Virus record (IMG/VR): IMGVR_UViG_3300008996_000033 | Coordinates: 1 to 27,755 of that record | Origin: a virus | Length of the DNA stretch: 27,755 bases | Reading direction: 5' to 3' (one strand) | Shown: positions 16,540 through 24,364 of the stretch, one piece after another | Layout: each line of letters starts with the position of its first letter | Position numbering within the stretch: position 1 is the first letter of the stretch | Program-made: the position numbers and the translations under genes | Notes under the pieces: model-generated | Databases searched by the model: none | The model's input: only the letters and a program-made list of their open reading frames with translations | What the model was told of the DNA's origin: nothing

Positions 16540-17217
16540 ATGGCAATTGTACGTGGCCTAAAGAATATGAATAAGACCTTGGATAAGCCTTCAGTAAATA
16601 AAACTGATGGACCAAAGGCAAAGTGGTTAAAGTTGGAAGATGGCGAAAGTATCAAGATTCGCTTCTTGCAAGAATTAGATCCAGACTCCCCTCATTACTC
16701 AGAGACAGCAGGTCTTGGATTCATCGCAGTAGAACACACAAACCCAAAAGACTATCGTCGTAAAGCATTGTGCACAATCGAAGATCAAGGTCGTTGCTGG
16801 GGATGCGAACAACATAAGAAGGACTATAAGGCTGGATGGAAGGGTCGTTCAAGACTCTACATTAATGTTCTAGTAGAAGATGGCAAGGAAGATCCATATG
16901 TTGCAATCCTTTCACAGGGTTCTAGCAACAAGTCAATTACACCAACACTAATTGAGTACGCTGGTGAAATGGGATCAATTACAAATCTCGTATGGCGTAT
17001 CAAGCGTTCTGGTTTGAAGACAGAAACAGGATACACAATCATTCCACTAGCAAAGGACGAAGAGACATTTGACTCCGCAGGCCTAGAGCTTTTGGACCTA
17101 GAAAAAGCAGCAGTTCGTGAAGTTAAGTACGAAGAGCAAGAAGCTTTCTACCTATTCGGTGACGGAGAGTCAGAAGCGGATTCATCTTCAGATACTAGCT
17201 CAAGCGTAGCCTGGTAA
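16540..17217 (+). CDS. ssb: Single-stranded DNA-binding protein
   Basis: A 225-aa protein with its own promoter and a strong ribosome binding site. A central beta domain carries a Cys/His cluster (ALCTIEDQGRCWGCEQHKK, three Cys and one His), like zinc-binding phage SSBs of the gp32 type. The C-terminus is acidic and Ser-rich and ends SSSVAW, a typical SSB partner-binding tail with a terminal aromatic. It should coat ssDNA at the fork and during recombination. Its place between primase and polymerase genes supports this. It is not a classic bacterial OB-fold SSB by sequence, so the family is tentative. Confidence 0.75.
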   Translation: MAIVRGLKNMNKTLDKPSVNKTDGPKAKWLKLEDGESIKIRFLQELDPDSPHYSETAGLGFIAVEHTNPKDYRRKALCTIEDQGRCWGCEQHKKDYKAGWKGRSRLYINVLVEDGKEDPYVAILSQGSSNKSITPTLIEYAGEMGSITNLVWRIKRSGLKTETGYTIIPLAKDEETFDSAGLELLDLEKAAVREVKYEEQEAFYLFGDGESEADSSSDTSSSVAW

Positions 17218-17223
17218 AAATAT

Positions 17224-17255
17224 TAGGGCGAGGGTCCTACGGGACCCTTGCCCTA
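17224..17255 (+). terminator. Strong 14-bp hairpin with UACG tetraloop between ssb and dnaE
   Basis: Bases 17224-17237 pair with 17242-17255 over 14 bp with a single G-U. The loop is TACG closed by C-G, that is cUACGg, one of the unusually stable UNCG tetraloops. It starts seven bases after the ssb stop and is not followed by a U-tract. It could be a partial, U-less terminator, a 3'-end stabiliser for ssb mRNA, or a processing site. Confidence 0.7.
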
Positions 17256-17277
17256 CACCAATTATAGAAAGAAGAAA

Positions 17278-20200
17278 ATGAGTTTTACACACCTACACGT
17301 TCATTCATACTACTCATTAATGGATGGGCTTAATTCTCCTGCTGAGTTAATGCAGGCTGCGAAGAATTTGGGTCATACTGGTATTGCAATAACAGATCAC
17401 GGAACTCTTTCTTCTCACAGAGATATGCAACTTGCGGCGCAGGAACTAGGCTTAAAGCCTATCCTTGGTCTAGAAGCATATATCTCCCCAACAGATAGAT
17501 TTGACAAGTCCTCTAAAACAGATAAAACTGTACAGGCATACAACCACATAATCTTGCTTGCAAAGAATGAGAACGGACTTAAGAACCTAAATATCCTTTC
17601 AGAGATTGCATGGACAGAAGGGTATTACCACAAGCCTAGAATTGACCGTGAGGTTTTGTCTCAGTATGGAGATGACCTAATTGTTTTATCTGGATGCATG
17701 AATGGACTTATATCTAAAGCAATTGAAAGAGATGAACTAAAGGAAGCAAGAATGCTTACTGAGTGGTTCAAGAATAGATTTAAAGATGATTTTTATATTG
17801 AAATTCAACCGCACAATCCAGTTGAATTAAACAACAAGCTACTTGAGTTAGCTGATGAATTTAAGATTAAGCCAGTCATAACTGGAGACTGTCACTATGC
17901 ACGTAAAGAAGATCGTGCAGTAGAAGAGGCTATGCTTATCTTGTCCACCTCTCCAAAGATTAATAGAGATGCTGATTTCGAAGCTTCAAGAAAGATGACA
18001 GACGTCTTTGAAAGATTTAATTACCTGTATCCAGATAGAAGAATATCTTTTCAGGATATTGATGTCTACATAACATCAAGAGAAGAGTTAGAGCAACACA
18101 TGTCTTCTCAAGGTATCACAAGAAAAGATATCTATTCAAACTCATATGAGATTGAAAAGAAAATTGGTGAGTACGAGTTTAGAAAGAATTTAGATCTACT
18201 TCCAGTTCCAAAGAAGGATGCACATGCAGAGCTAGTACGACTAGTCTTTGCTGGACTAGAGAAGAAGGGTCTTATGGATGATCATAGATATATTGATCGT
18301 GTAAATGAGGAACTTGCTGTAATTCAAAGTAAGAACTTCTCATCTTACTTCCTAGTGGTAGCAGACATGATTACTTGGGCAAACAAGAACGACGTTATGG
18401 TTGGTCCAGGTCGTGGATCTGCAGCAGGTTCTTTAGTTTGCTATGCTTTAGATATTACTAGCGTAGACCCAATTAAGTTTGACTTACTGTTTTTCCGATT
18501 TATTAATCCAGAACGTAATGACTTTCCAGACATTGACACAGACTTTGAAGATCGTCGTAGAAAAGAAGTTAAAGAATACCTTCGTAAGAAGTTTAAGAAT
18601 GTTGCTTCTATTTCTACATTTACATACTTTAAAGATAAGGGTGTAGTTAGAGATGCAGCACGTGTGTTCGGTGTTCCACTATCTGAGGTTAATAAGGCAA
18701 TGAAGCAGATCGACACATTTGAAGAGTACGAGACAAGCCCTAACTCATTCTGGTTTAGAGAGAAGTATCCAGAAGTAACTAGCCTAGCAAGAGACCTGCG
18801 TGGAAAGATAAGAAGCGTTGGTATGCATGCCGCTGGTATGGTTGTAGCAAAAGATGACCTAGTTAAGTTTGCTCCAATTGAAACTAGAGCTGATGCAGAT
18901 AATGAGGTAAGCGGTAGAGTTCCAGTAGTAGCATATGACATGGATACAGTTGCTGACATTGGTCTAATCAAGATCGATGCACTTGGACTAAAGACACTTT
19001 CTGTTATCTCTGATACGCTAAAGATGATTTCTGAAAGATATGGAAAAGAGATTAACTTAAATAAGTTAGAGCTAGATGATCCTGCTGTTTATGAAGATTT
19101 ATCAAACGGATATACTAAAGGTATATTCCAGGCAGAAGCAACTCCATATACAAATCTTTTAATTAAGATGGGCGTAAGCACATTTGAAGATTTAGCTGCA
19201 TCTAACGCACTTGTTAGACCAGGAGCTATGAATACTGTTGGGCATGCTTACATTGCTCGCAAAAAGGGCGAAGAGCCAATTGTATATCCACATGCAATAC
19301 TAAAAGAATTTACAGAAAGGACGTATGGTGTTATTATTTACCAAGAACAAGTTATGCAAGCATGCGTATACCTTGGCGGTATGTCCATGTCGGAAGCAGA
19401 TAAAGTTAGAAAGATCATTGGCAAGAAGAAAGATGCTAAAGAGTTTGATGAGTTTAGAGATAAATTTATTCAGGGTGCATCTGCACACGTACCAACAGAA
19501 ACAGCAGAAGCTTTATGGCATGACTTTGAAGCGCACTCTGGCTATTCGTTTAACCGTTCTCATGCTATTGCTTACTCTTTGCTTTCTTATTGGACTGCTT
19601 GGCTAAAGCATTACTATCCACTAGAGTTTATTTTTGCTATTTTAAAGAATGAGCAGAATAAGGATGCACGTACTGAGTATTTAATTGAGGCTAAGAGATT
19701 AGGTATTAAGATCTTATTGCCACATGTTAATGAATCTGACCTAGACTTCAAGATTCAAAAAGACTCAATCAGATTTGGCCTATCAAATATTAAATATATA
19801 TCTGATAATATTGGCAAAAAGATAATTGCTGCTGGTCCATTTAAGACATATAAGCACCTAGAAGAGGCAGCGGCAATTAAGGGTAGCGGAATTAACTCTC
19901 GTGCTCTAACTGCGCTAAATGCAATCGGTGCAGCGGCTTTTGAGGATAACCCAAGAACTGGTAAGGAGATGGAGAACCTTTACGAGTATTTAAGTGTACC
20001 TAAGTTTGATCTCGGAAGAGTCCCTCCTAATATCAAAGCTCAAGTTAACTTCATCGAGGATTTTGATGCACGAGGAACATTTGTTATTCTTGCTATGGTC
20101 AAGGGAATTAAAAAGGGCACTGGTTGGTCACGAATTGAAATGGTCGATGAGACTGGAACAATTGGTGTATTCCATACCGAACAAACACAGATTGAAGTAG

Positions 20201-20547
20201 GAAACATGTACTTCTTCTTGATCGGAGATAATAGAATTCATAGATATGTTACTATTGACGATGTTGCTAATAATATAAACGACACATTTGTTCAATATCT
20301 ACATTCAACAAAAGTTAATGTGCCAGAATCTATGAGAATGACTGTTAGTCTGTTGCCATATAGAACTAAGCAGGGCAAGTCTATGGGTCACTTAATTATG
20401 ACTAACAGTAATAAAGAATTAATTCGTGCCATTGTTTTCCCACAGGTTTATGATAAGCTAAAGGGAAGAATTAAGGACGGAATGGTATATATACCAGAAG
20501 TAGGAAATACAGAAGATGGAACATATTCACTAAGGAGTATAAAATAA
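17278..20547 (+). CDS. dnaE: DNA polymerase III alpha subunit (DnaE family)
   Basis: A 1089-aa replicative polymerase, near the usual DnaE length. The N-terminal PHP domain (about 1-230) keeps its metal ligands: HLHVHSYYS, ITDHG, GLEAY, an NHIILL His, SGC and TGDCHY, so it may proofread. Polymerase residues are PDIDTDF at about 416-422 and KIDALG at about 566, with GPGRGSAAGS before them. A helix-hairpin-helix region (about 850-890) and an OB domain (from about 921) complete it. The in-frame TTG at 17248 is rejected because it lies inside the hairpin and adds residues before the PHP fold. The ATG at 17278 has an AAAGAAG site. It probably uses the host clamp. Confidence 0.92.
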   Translation: MSFTHLHVHSYYSLMDGLNSPAELMQAAKNLGHTGIAITDHGTLSSHRDMQLAAQELGLKPILGLEAYISPTDRFDKSSKTDKTVQAYNHIILLAKNENGLKNLNILSEIAWTEGYYHKPRIDREVLSQYGDDLIVLSGCMNGLISKAIERDELKEARMLTEWFKNRFKDDFYIEIQPHNPVELNNKLLELADEFKIKPVITGDCHYARKEDRAVEEAMLILSTSPKINRDADFEASRKMTDVFERFNYLYPDRRISFQDIDVYITSREELEQHMSSQGITRKDIYSNSYEIEKKIGEYEFRKNLDLLPVPKKDAHAELVRLVFAGLEKKGLMDDHRYIDRVNEELAVIQSKNFSSYFLVVADMITWANKNDVMVGPGRGSAAGSLVCYALDITSVDPIKFDLLFFRFINPERNDFPDIDTDFEDRRRKEVKEYLRKKFKNVASISTFTYFKDKGVVRDAARVFGVPLSEVNKAMKQIDTFEEYETSPNSFWFREKYPEVTSLARDLRGKIRSVGMHAAGMVVAKDDLVKFAPIETRADADNEVSGRVPVVAYDMDTVADIGLIKIDALGLKTLSVISDTLKMISERYGKEINLNKLELDDPAVYEDLSNGYTKGIFQAEATPYTNLLIKMGVSTFEDLAASNALVRPGAMNTVGHAYIARKKGEEPIVYPHAILKEFTERTYGVIIYQEQVMQACVYLGGMSMSEADKVRKIIGKKKDAKEFDEFRDKFIQGASAHVPTETAEALWHDFEAHSGYSFNRSHAIAYSLLSYWTAWLKHYYPLEFIFAILKNEQNKDARTEYLIEAKRLGIKILLPHVNESDLDFKIQKDSIRFGLSNIKYISDNIGKKIIAAGPFKTYKHLEEAAAIKGSGINSRALTALNAIGAAAFEDNPRTGKEMENLYEYLSVPKFDLGRVPPNIKAQVNFIEDFDARGTFVILAMVKGIKKGTGWSRIEMVDETGTIGVFHTEQTQIEVGNMYFFLIGDNRIHRYVTIDDVANNINDTFVQYLHSTKVNVPESMRMTVSLLPYRTKQGKSMGHLIMTNSNKELIRAIVFPQVYDKLKGRIKDGMVYIPEVGNTEDGTYSLRSIK

Positions 20548-20774
20548 TGGATTACAAAGAACTAGAAGGAAAGATCGAAGCAGCACACATCCTTGCAGCT
20601 ATCATCGATAATATGGGCGGAAAGTATGAGATACCAGCCACTATGCTATTTGCAAACATTCAAGTAGACAAAATGCTAGTATTAAACTATAATGAAGAAA
20701 ACGCAACATTTGAATTAGAGTTGCAAGAAGCAGAGAAAGAAACAACTAATAATGACACTACAAGTAATGAATGA
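20547..20774 (+). CDS. Small acidic protein, function unknown
   Basis: A 75-aa protein starting in a TAATG overlap with dnaE. A helical N-terminus (YKELEGKIEAAHILAAIID) is followed by short strands and a strongly acidic, Asn/Thr-rich tail ending NNDTTSNE. Direct coupling to dnaE suggests a polymerase accessory, or just a rider in the operon. No family is recognised. Confidence 0.6.
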   Translation: MDYKELEGKIEAAHILAAIIDNMGGKYEIPATMLFANIQVDKMLVLNYNEENATFELELQEAEKETTNNDTTSNE

Positions 20775-21096
20775 TTATGGAATTGATGCCCTATCAGCTG
20801 TTCTTCATGAAACGGCAATCGAAAAGGGTTTTTGGGATGGCGAATTTACTTATGATAAGATAGGTAATAAGCTGGCTTTAGTTCATTCAGAAGTAACAGA
20901 AGTCTTAGAGGCAATAAGAAAAGACAAAGGTTCAAAGGAAACAGTAGAAGAAATTGCTGATATCCTTATTAGAACCCTAGATGTATATGCAGCCATGATG
21001 AATAATGGTATGGTTACACATTCGCTAGAAGAGATCCTAGACGAAAAGATTCTGAAGAATCAATCTCGTCCAAGACTGCATGGCAATAAGTTCTAA
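20767..21096 (+). CDS. mazG: MazG-like nucleotide pyrophosphohydrolase
   Basis: A 109-aa protein (123-base-earlier sources excluded; the only other in-frame ATG is 15 bases upstream at 20752, and neither start has a good ribosome binding site). It carries the MazG/all-alpha NTP-PPase signature: HSEVTEVLEAIR gives the E-x3-E pair and VEEIADILIRTLD gives the E-x2-D pair, ending in the common RPRLHGNKF tail. It should hydrolyse NTPs or dNTPs to monophosphates, perhaps adjusting nucleotide pools or ppGpp signalling during infection. It sits between polymerase and recombination genes, a frequent phage position. Confidence 0.85.
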   Translation: MNDYGIDALSAVLHETAIEKGFWDGEFTYDKIGNKLALVHSEVTEVLEAIRKDKGSKETVEEIADILIRTLDVYAAMMNNGMVTHSLEEILDEKILKNQSRPRLHGNKF

Positions 21097-21356
21097 TGAA
21101 CGATGACGCCTACCTACTATTTGGGCCTAATAATGAAATCCTTATAGTAATAAAAGGCACAGAAGATGAGCTCCTACTAAAGATAATAAAAAAGATATTA
21201 TCTTCAAGAGACAAAGATATAAAACGCATTGGCGAAATACTAGAGAAAGATTTTTATGACAGAAATATCAGAAATTCTAGCACTGCTAGATCCAAAAACA
21301 CGACAAAGAGTTCAGTCAGCCGTAGAGGTAGAAACCCTAAAGCAAAGAACACCTAG
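21096..21356 (+). CDS. Small protein overlapping recA, function unknown
   Basis: An 86-aa frame starting in a TAATG overlap with mazG. Residues 1-53 look like a normal small domain (YLLFGPNNEILIVIKG, then charged helices). Residues 54-86 are read in another frame of the recA 5' end and are almost all Ser, Thr, Asn, Arg and Lys (SSVSRRGRNPKAKN). This 101-base overlap is the longest in the window. The N-terminal part is probably real, and the basic tail may be an overprinted extension that could contact nucleic acid. Confidence 0.5.
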   Translation: MNDDAYLLFGPNNEILIVIKGTEDELLLKIIKKILSSRDKDIKRIGEILEKDFYDRNIRNSSTARSKNTTKSSVSRRGRNPKAKNT

Positions 21357-22257
21357 CGTTGGCCTAAACATGGCACTGAAGGGTGGATTTGGGTATGGAC
21401 GTCAGATCTTAATCTGGGGAAATAAGTCAGCTGGAAAGTCATCATTCTGCCTGCAGATGATTGCAGAAGCGCAAAAGGATGGCAAAGTATGTGCATGGAT
21501 TGATGCTGAACAATCATATTCACAAGAATGGGCAGAAAGACTTGGAGTTGATTCAAGTAAGCTTATTTATTCAGCAGCAAAAACAGTAAATGACATGGTA
21601 GATGTTGCACAGCAACTTATGGAAGCTGGAGTTGATATGATTGTTGTAGACTCTATCTCCGCTCTTCTACCAGCTATTTACTTTGAAAAAGATAGTACAG
21701 AATTAAAAAAGTTAGAAGACACCAAGCAGATTGGTGCAGAAGCAAAGGATATGACACATGCAGTCAAAATGCTCAACTACGCAAACAAAAAGACACTACT
21801 TGTTCTCATCTCACAGCAACGAAATCAGTTTGGATCTATGCATGCTAGTCACATCCCCACAGGCGGAATGGCTGTCAAGTTCTTCTCTTCCACTGTCGTT
21901 AAGCTCTGGTCGTCTGAGGCTGAGGCAAATGCTATTAAGGCTGGTGTTAAAGTTGGCGACAAAATTATCGAACAAAGAGTCGGAAGACCAGTTAACTGGA
22001 TTATTGATTACAACAAACTCGGCCCCCCTAATCTTTCAGGACAATATGACTTCTACTTTCAGGGGGAAACTGTAGGAGTAGATTTTGTTGGTGAAGTCCT
22101 AGATGTTGCAGAGCAACACGGAGCAGTTGAAAAGGGCGGAGCATGGTATACTATAGAAGGAGAAAGATTCCAAGGTAGAGCTAAGGCTGTAGCTTGGCTA
22201 AGAGAAAATCCTGAAATGGTAGAAAAGTTGAAGAATAAGATCTATGGCAAAGATTGA
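21256..22257 (+). CDS. recA: RecA-like recombinase
   Basis: A 333-aa RecA/UvsX-type strand-exchange ATPase, near the usual length. Walker A is GNKSAGKSS (residues 55-63). Walker B is MIVVDSISALLP (near 126-137). The L2-type DNA-binding loop region appears as SQQRNQFGSMHASHIPTGGMAVKF. The N-terminal oligomerisation segment is short (EILALLDPKTRQRVQSA). It should coat ssDNA with help from the phage SSB and drive recombination-dependent replication or repair. It begins inside the preceding small gene and ends 14 bases into the next one. Confidence 0.9.
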   Translation: MTEISEILALLDPKTRQRVQSAVEVETLKQRTPSVGLNMALKGGFGYGRQILIWGNKSAGKSSFCLQMIAEAQKDGKVCAWIDAEQSYSQEWAERLGVDSSKLIYSAAKTVNDMVDVAQQLMEAGVDMIVVDSISALLPAIYFEKDSTELKKLEDTKQIGAEAKDMTHAVKMLNYANKKTLLVLISQQRNQFGSMHASHIPTGGMAVKFFSSTVVKLWSSEAEANAIKAGVKVGDKIIEQRVGRPVNWIIDYNKLGPPNLSGQYDFYFQGETVGVDFVGEVLDVAEQHGAVEKGGAWYTIEGERFQGRAKAVAWLRENPEMVEKLKNKIYGKD

Positions 22258-22438
22258 AGATCTAATTGGCAAGAAGCCAAAAAAGACAGTAGTCACTGAA
22301 GATTCGATTGAAATGGGTGGCGCATTTAGCTGTCAAACATGCAATAAAATAGTTGATGAGGCAGAATATAATCGTGCTGAATACTATGTTACTTGGGTAT
22401 GCCCAGATGGACATGTTTCGAAAGTAGAACTCGGATAA
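22244..22438 (+). CDS. Small zinc-binding protein
   Basis: A 64-aa protein overlapping the recA end by 14 bases. After a basic N-terminus (KIEDLIGKKPKK) come CQTC (about 30-33) and a later VCPDGH, giving a three-Cys one-His zinc-site candidate. Its function is unknown. Its place between recA and a resolvase-like nuclease suggests a recombination accessory. The stop overlaps the next ATG (TAATG). Confidence 0.6.
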   Translation: MAKIEDLIGKKPKKTVVTEDSIEMGGAFSCQTCNKIVDEAEYNRAEYYVTWVCPDGHVSKVELG

Positions 22439-22743
22439 TGTCAGAGCGTGGTGAAATAAAAAGAGACGGAGCCAAAGCTCAAAAGAATTCTGGCAGAGGC
22501 CAGTATCAAAAAGGCGATGCTAAGTGGAACCAATTCCTTGTAGACTATAAGGAAGCATCTAAATCATTTACGCTTAATCAGGATAACTGGGCAAAGATAT
22601 GTACAGATACCTTTAAGGTAAGCAGGAATATGCACCCAGCATTAAAGATTATTATTGGAACAGACTCAAAGGTTAGGCTAGGAATCATTGAGTGGGCAGT
22701 TTTAGAAGAGTTAATAGAATTTTGGGAGAAAAATAATGCCTAA
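22438..22743 (+). CDS. PD-(D/E)XK nuclease, candidate Holliday-junction resolvase
   Basis: A 101-aa protein with a compact PD-(D/E)XK layout: E6 (RGEIKRDG), an NSGRGQYQKGD segment with D27, and D36-x-K38 in FLVDYKE. This matches small Hjc/RecU-like phage nucleases that cut branched DNA. The frame is open to 22393, but the ATG at 22438 in a TAATG overlap puts the catalytic Glu in the expected early position. It follows recA and precedes a RuvC-like gene, so the phage may have two junction-cutting enzymes. Substrate is inferred. Confidence 0.7.
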   Translation: MSERGEIKRDGAKAQKNSGRGQYQKGDAKWNQFLVDYKEASKSFTLNQDNWAKICTDTFKVSRNMHPALKIIIGTDSKVRLGIIEWAVLEELIEFWEKNNA

Positions 22744-22876
22744 GAAAAAAGCACATGCATTTAATCCAATTCAGATTAAAGACGGATGGATCGTAAGACT
22801 ATACAAAGATGGAAGAATTAAGTCTAAAGTAGCTCCGTATGAAGTCAAGCATAAGAAGAAAGAAGTTAATAAGTGA
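22736..22876 (+). CDS. 46-aa basic protein, function unknown
   Basis: A short frame with GGGAGA upstream. The ATG overlaps the nuclease stop by eight bases, and its own stop overlaps the next GTG start. The sequence is very Lys-rich (MPKKKAHAFNPIQIKDGW at the start, EVKHKKKEVNK at the end) around a single beta-hairpin-like core (WIVRLYKDGRI). The tight overlaps on both sides support a real gene. A nucleic-acid-binding role is a guess from charge. Confidence 0.6.
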   Translation: MPKKKAHAFNPIQIKDGWIVRLYKDGRIKSKVAPYEVKHKKKEVNK

Positions 22877-22977
22877 CAATTTTTTTGATGGGCCTAATGC
22901 TTGGATTTGTTCTTGGCTACGGGGTTGGATTGTTTATAGATAAATGGGATAGAAAGATAAAAGAAAGAAATGTCTGA
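22873..22977 (+). CDS. 34-aa single-pass membrane peptide
   Basis: A tiny frame starting at a GTG that overlaps the previous stop (GTGA) and ending eight bases inside the next gene. Residues 2-22 are one hydrophobic Gly-rich segment (FLMGLMLGFVLGYGVGLF) followed by a charged tail (DKWDRKIKERNV), so a membrane-anchored peptide with a basic tail is likely. An ATG at 22888 is an alternative start. Function is unknown. Confidence 0.5.
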   Translation: MTIFLMGLMLGFVLGYGVGLFIDKWDRKIKERNV

Positions 22978-23299
22978 GAGTACATTAGAATTAATTAGTA
23001 AGGTAACAGAGTTTAACGACCTGCATGAGTATATGCAGGATGAGCAGCTAGACAAAGCCCTTGCTATGATAGTTAAGCTGCTTATGAATCCAGATGTACC
23101 GTCTGCAAAAGCTCCAATGATTATTATTGAATTGCAGGCTCTAAGTGCTAAATTCGCTGTATTAGCATCTTATTACACAACTATTGCTAAAGATAAGACT
23201 GGCACACCAAATAATAATAAGAAAAATATTTATTACACTGCCAACGAAGCTATTGATAGACTAGTTGATGCCCTTAAGTATGCAGCGAGAAATATGTAA
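22970..23299 (+). CDS. Helical protein in recombination cluster, function unknown
   Basis: A 109-aa, all-helical protein. The N-terminal half is acidic (EFNDLHEYMQDEQLDKAL) and the middle and end are hydrophobic helices (MIIIELQALSAKFAVLASYY, then AIDRLVDALKYAARNM). No catalytic motif is seen. It lies directly before the Cas4-like nuclease, with one base between them, so it may be a partner of that enzyme. That is a context-based guess. Confidence 0.6.
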   Translation: MSESTLELISKVTEFNDLHEYMQDEQLDKALAMIVKLLMNPDVPSAKAPMIIIELQALSAKFAVLASYYTTIAKDKTGTPNNNKKNIYYTANEAIDRLVDALKYAARNM

Positions 23300-23300
23300 A

Positions 23301-24074
23301 ATGGGAAGAGATTTAGTAACAAATTTAAAGTTTAAAAAGATAAGCGGCAGCTTTGACCCAGAAGTATTTGGAAAAATGATTGACGAAGCATATACTGCTG
23401 GAAGAAATACAGACAGATGGGCAAAGAAGCACACATTCTCTCCGAGTACAGTCGGTTATGGGTATGGAACATGCCCAAGATACTGGTTTATAGCATTCAG
23501 CGGTGCAGACTTTGAAGATAACTTTGATGCGATGGCAATTGCTAATATGGAAAATGGTAAGCAGGCTCACGACAGAATCCAAACCCTCTTGCAGTCTACC
23601 CATGTTTTAAAAGAGATTGAAAGAGAAATTTTGTGTAACGATCCACCAGTTAGAGGATTCGCAGACATAATCCTTGACTGGAACGGCAAGGATGTTATTG
23701 GGGAGCTAAAGACAGTTAAGGATGAAATATTCCATACAAGACAGGCTCAGATGTCTCCATCAATCTCACACTTAGTTCAGCTTCTCCTGTATATGTGGGT
23801 GGAAAAAATAGACGAAGGCTTTGTCATGTACGAAAACAAAAATGATAATCAGATATTGATTATGCCTATTAATATGAATGAAAGAAATAGAGAACTAATA
23901 GAGCGCATAGTTGAGTGGATGAGAGTTGTCTACAAGAATTGGAAAGATGAACTATTGCCAGAAAGACCTTTTACAAAGTCTAGCACTGTATGTAAGTACT
24001 GTCCAGTTAGAAAAGAATGTTGGTCTAGCGAGATTGGTGTTCATAAGATTGAAAAGTTGGATCTTCCTAAATGA
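23301..24074 (+). CDS. Cas4/RecB-like PD-(D/E)XK nuclease with Fe-S cluster
   Basis: A 257-aa protein. The nuclease core is GFADIILDW (Asp about 121) followed by IGELKTVKD (E-x-K about 135-137), then a QMSPSISHLVQLLLYMW helix typical of RecB-family motif IV. Four cysteines flank it: C58 (YGTCPRYW) and the C-terminal VCKYCPVRKECW cluster (about 231-241), the Cas4/AddB pattern for a 4Fe-4S cluster. It probably trims DNA ends for RecA loading. The frame is open to 23265, but I chose 23301 just after the upstream stop. No CRISPR genes are nearby, so it is not a CRISPR adaptation gene. Confidence 0.85.
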   Translation: MGRDLVTNLKFKKISGSFDPEVFGKMIDEAYTAGRNTDRWAKKHTFSPSTVGYGYGTCPRYWFIAFSGADFEDNFDAMAIANMENGKQAHDRIQTLLQSTHVLKEIEREILCNDPPVRGFADIILDWNGKDVIGELKTVKDEIFHTRQAQMSPSISHLVQLLLYMWVEKIDEGFVMYENKNDNQILIMPINMNERNRELIERIVEWMRVVYKNWKDELLPERPFTKSSTVCKYCPVRKECWSSEIGVHKIEKLDLPK

Positions 24075-24364
24075 TATGCGCTAGAGAAGAATGCGGAATT
24101 GAGTTTGAGCAAAAGACTCATAATCAAAAGTACTGTTCAGATGAGTGTTGCAGAATTGCAACTAATAAAAGAATCATGGAAAAGTACTATGAGAAAAAGG
24201 CGATAAAAAGCGGATCAGCCAGGTTTTGTAATAAATGTAAGATGAAGCTAAGCAGATACAACTACGGAGTTATGTGTAATGTGTGTGAAGCAAAGTCTAA
24301 GTCTGACAAAAAGAAAAACCTATTGGAGATGCTAAATGTCGCTAGCGGCACTTCGAAAAACTAA
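24071..24364 (+). CDS. Double zinc-finger protein
   Basis: A 97-aa protein starting in an ATGA overlap. It has two Cys clusters: an FCS/MYM-like finger at the N-terminus (MICAREECGIEF, then KYCSDECC) and a second at about 53-75 (FCNKCKMKLS, then MCNVCEAK), joined by a basic helix (RIMEKYYEKKAIK). It is probably a nucleic-acid-binding accessory. It overlaps the RuvC-like gene by 29 bases, and a recombination role is suggested by place only. Confidence 0.65.
   Translation: MICAREECGIEFEQKTHNQKYCSDECCRIATNKRIMEKYYEKKAIKSGSARFCNKCKMKLSRYNYGVMCNVCEAKSKSDKKKNLLEMLNVASGTSKN

Noticed and set aside
17248-17277. TTG start for dnaE at 17248
   Set aside because: It lies inside the 3' arm of the strong hairpin and adds residues before the PHP domain; the ATG at 17278 has a ribosome binding site.
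23301-24074. CRISPR adaptation locus suggested by a Cas4-like gene
   Set aside because: No repeat-spacer array or cas1/cas2 in the window; Cas4-like nucleases are common in phage recombination clusters.
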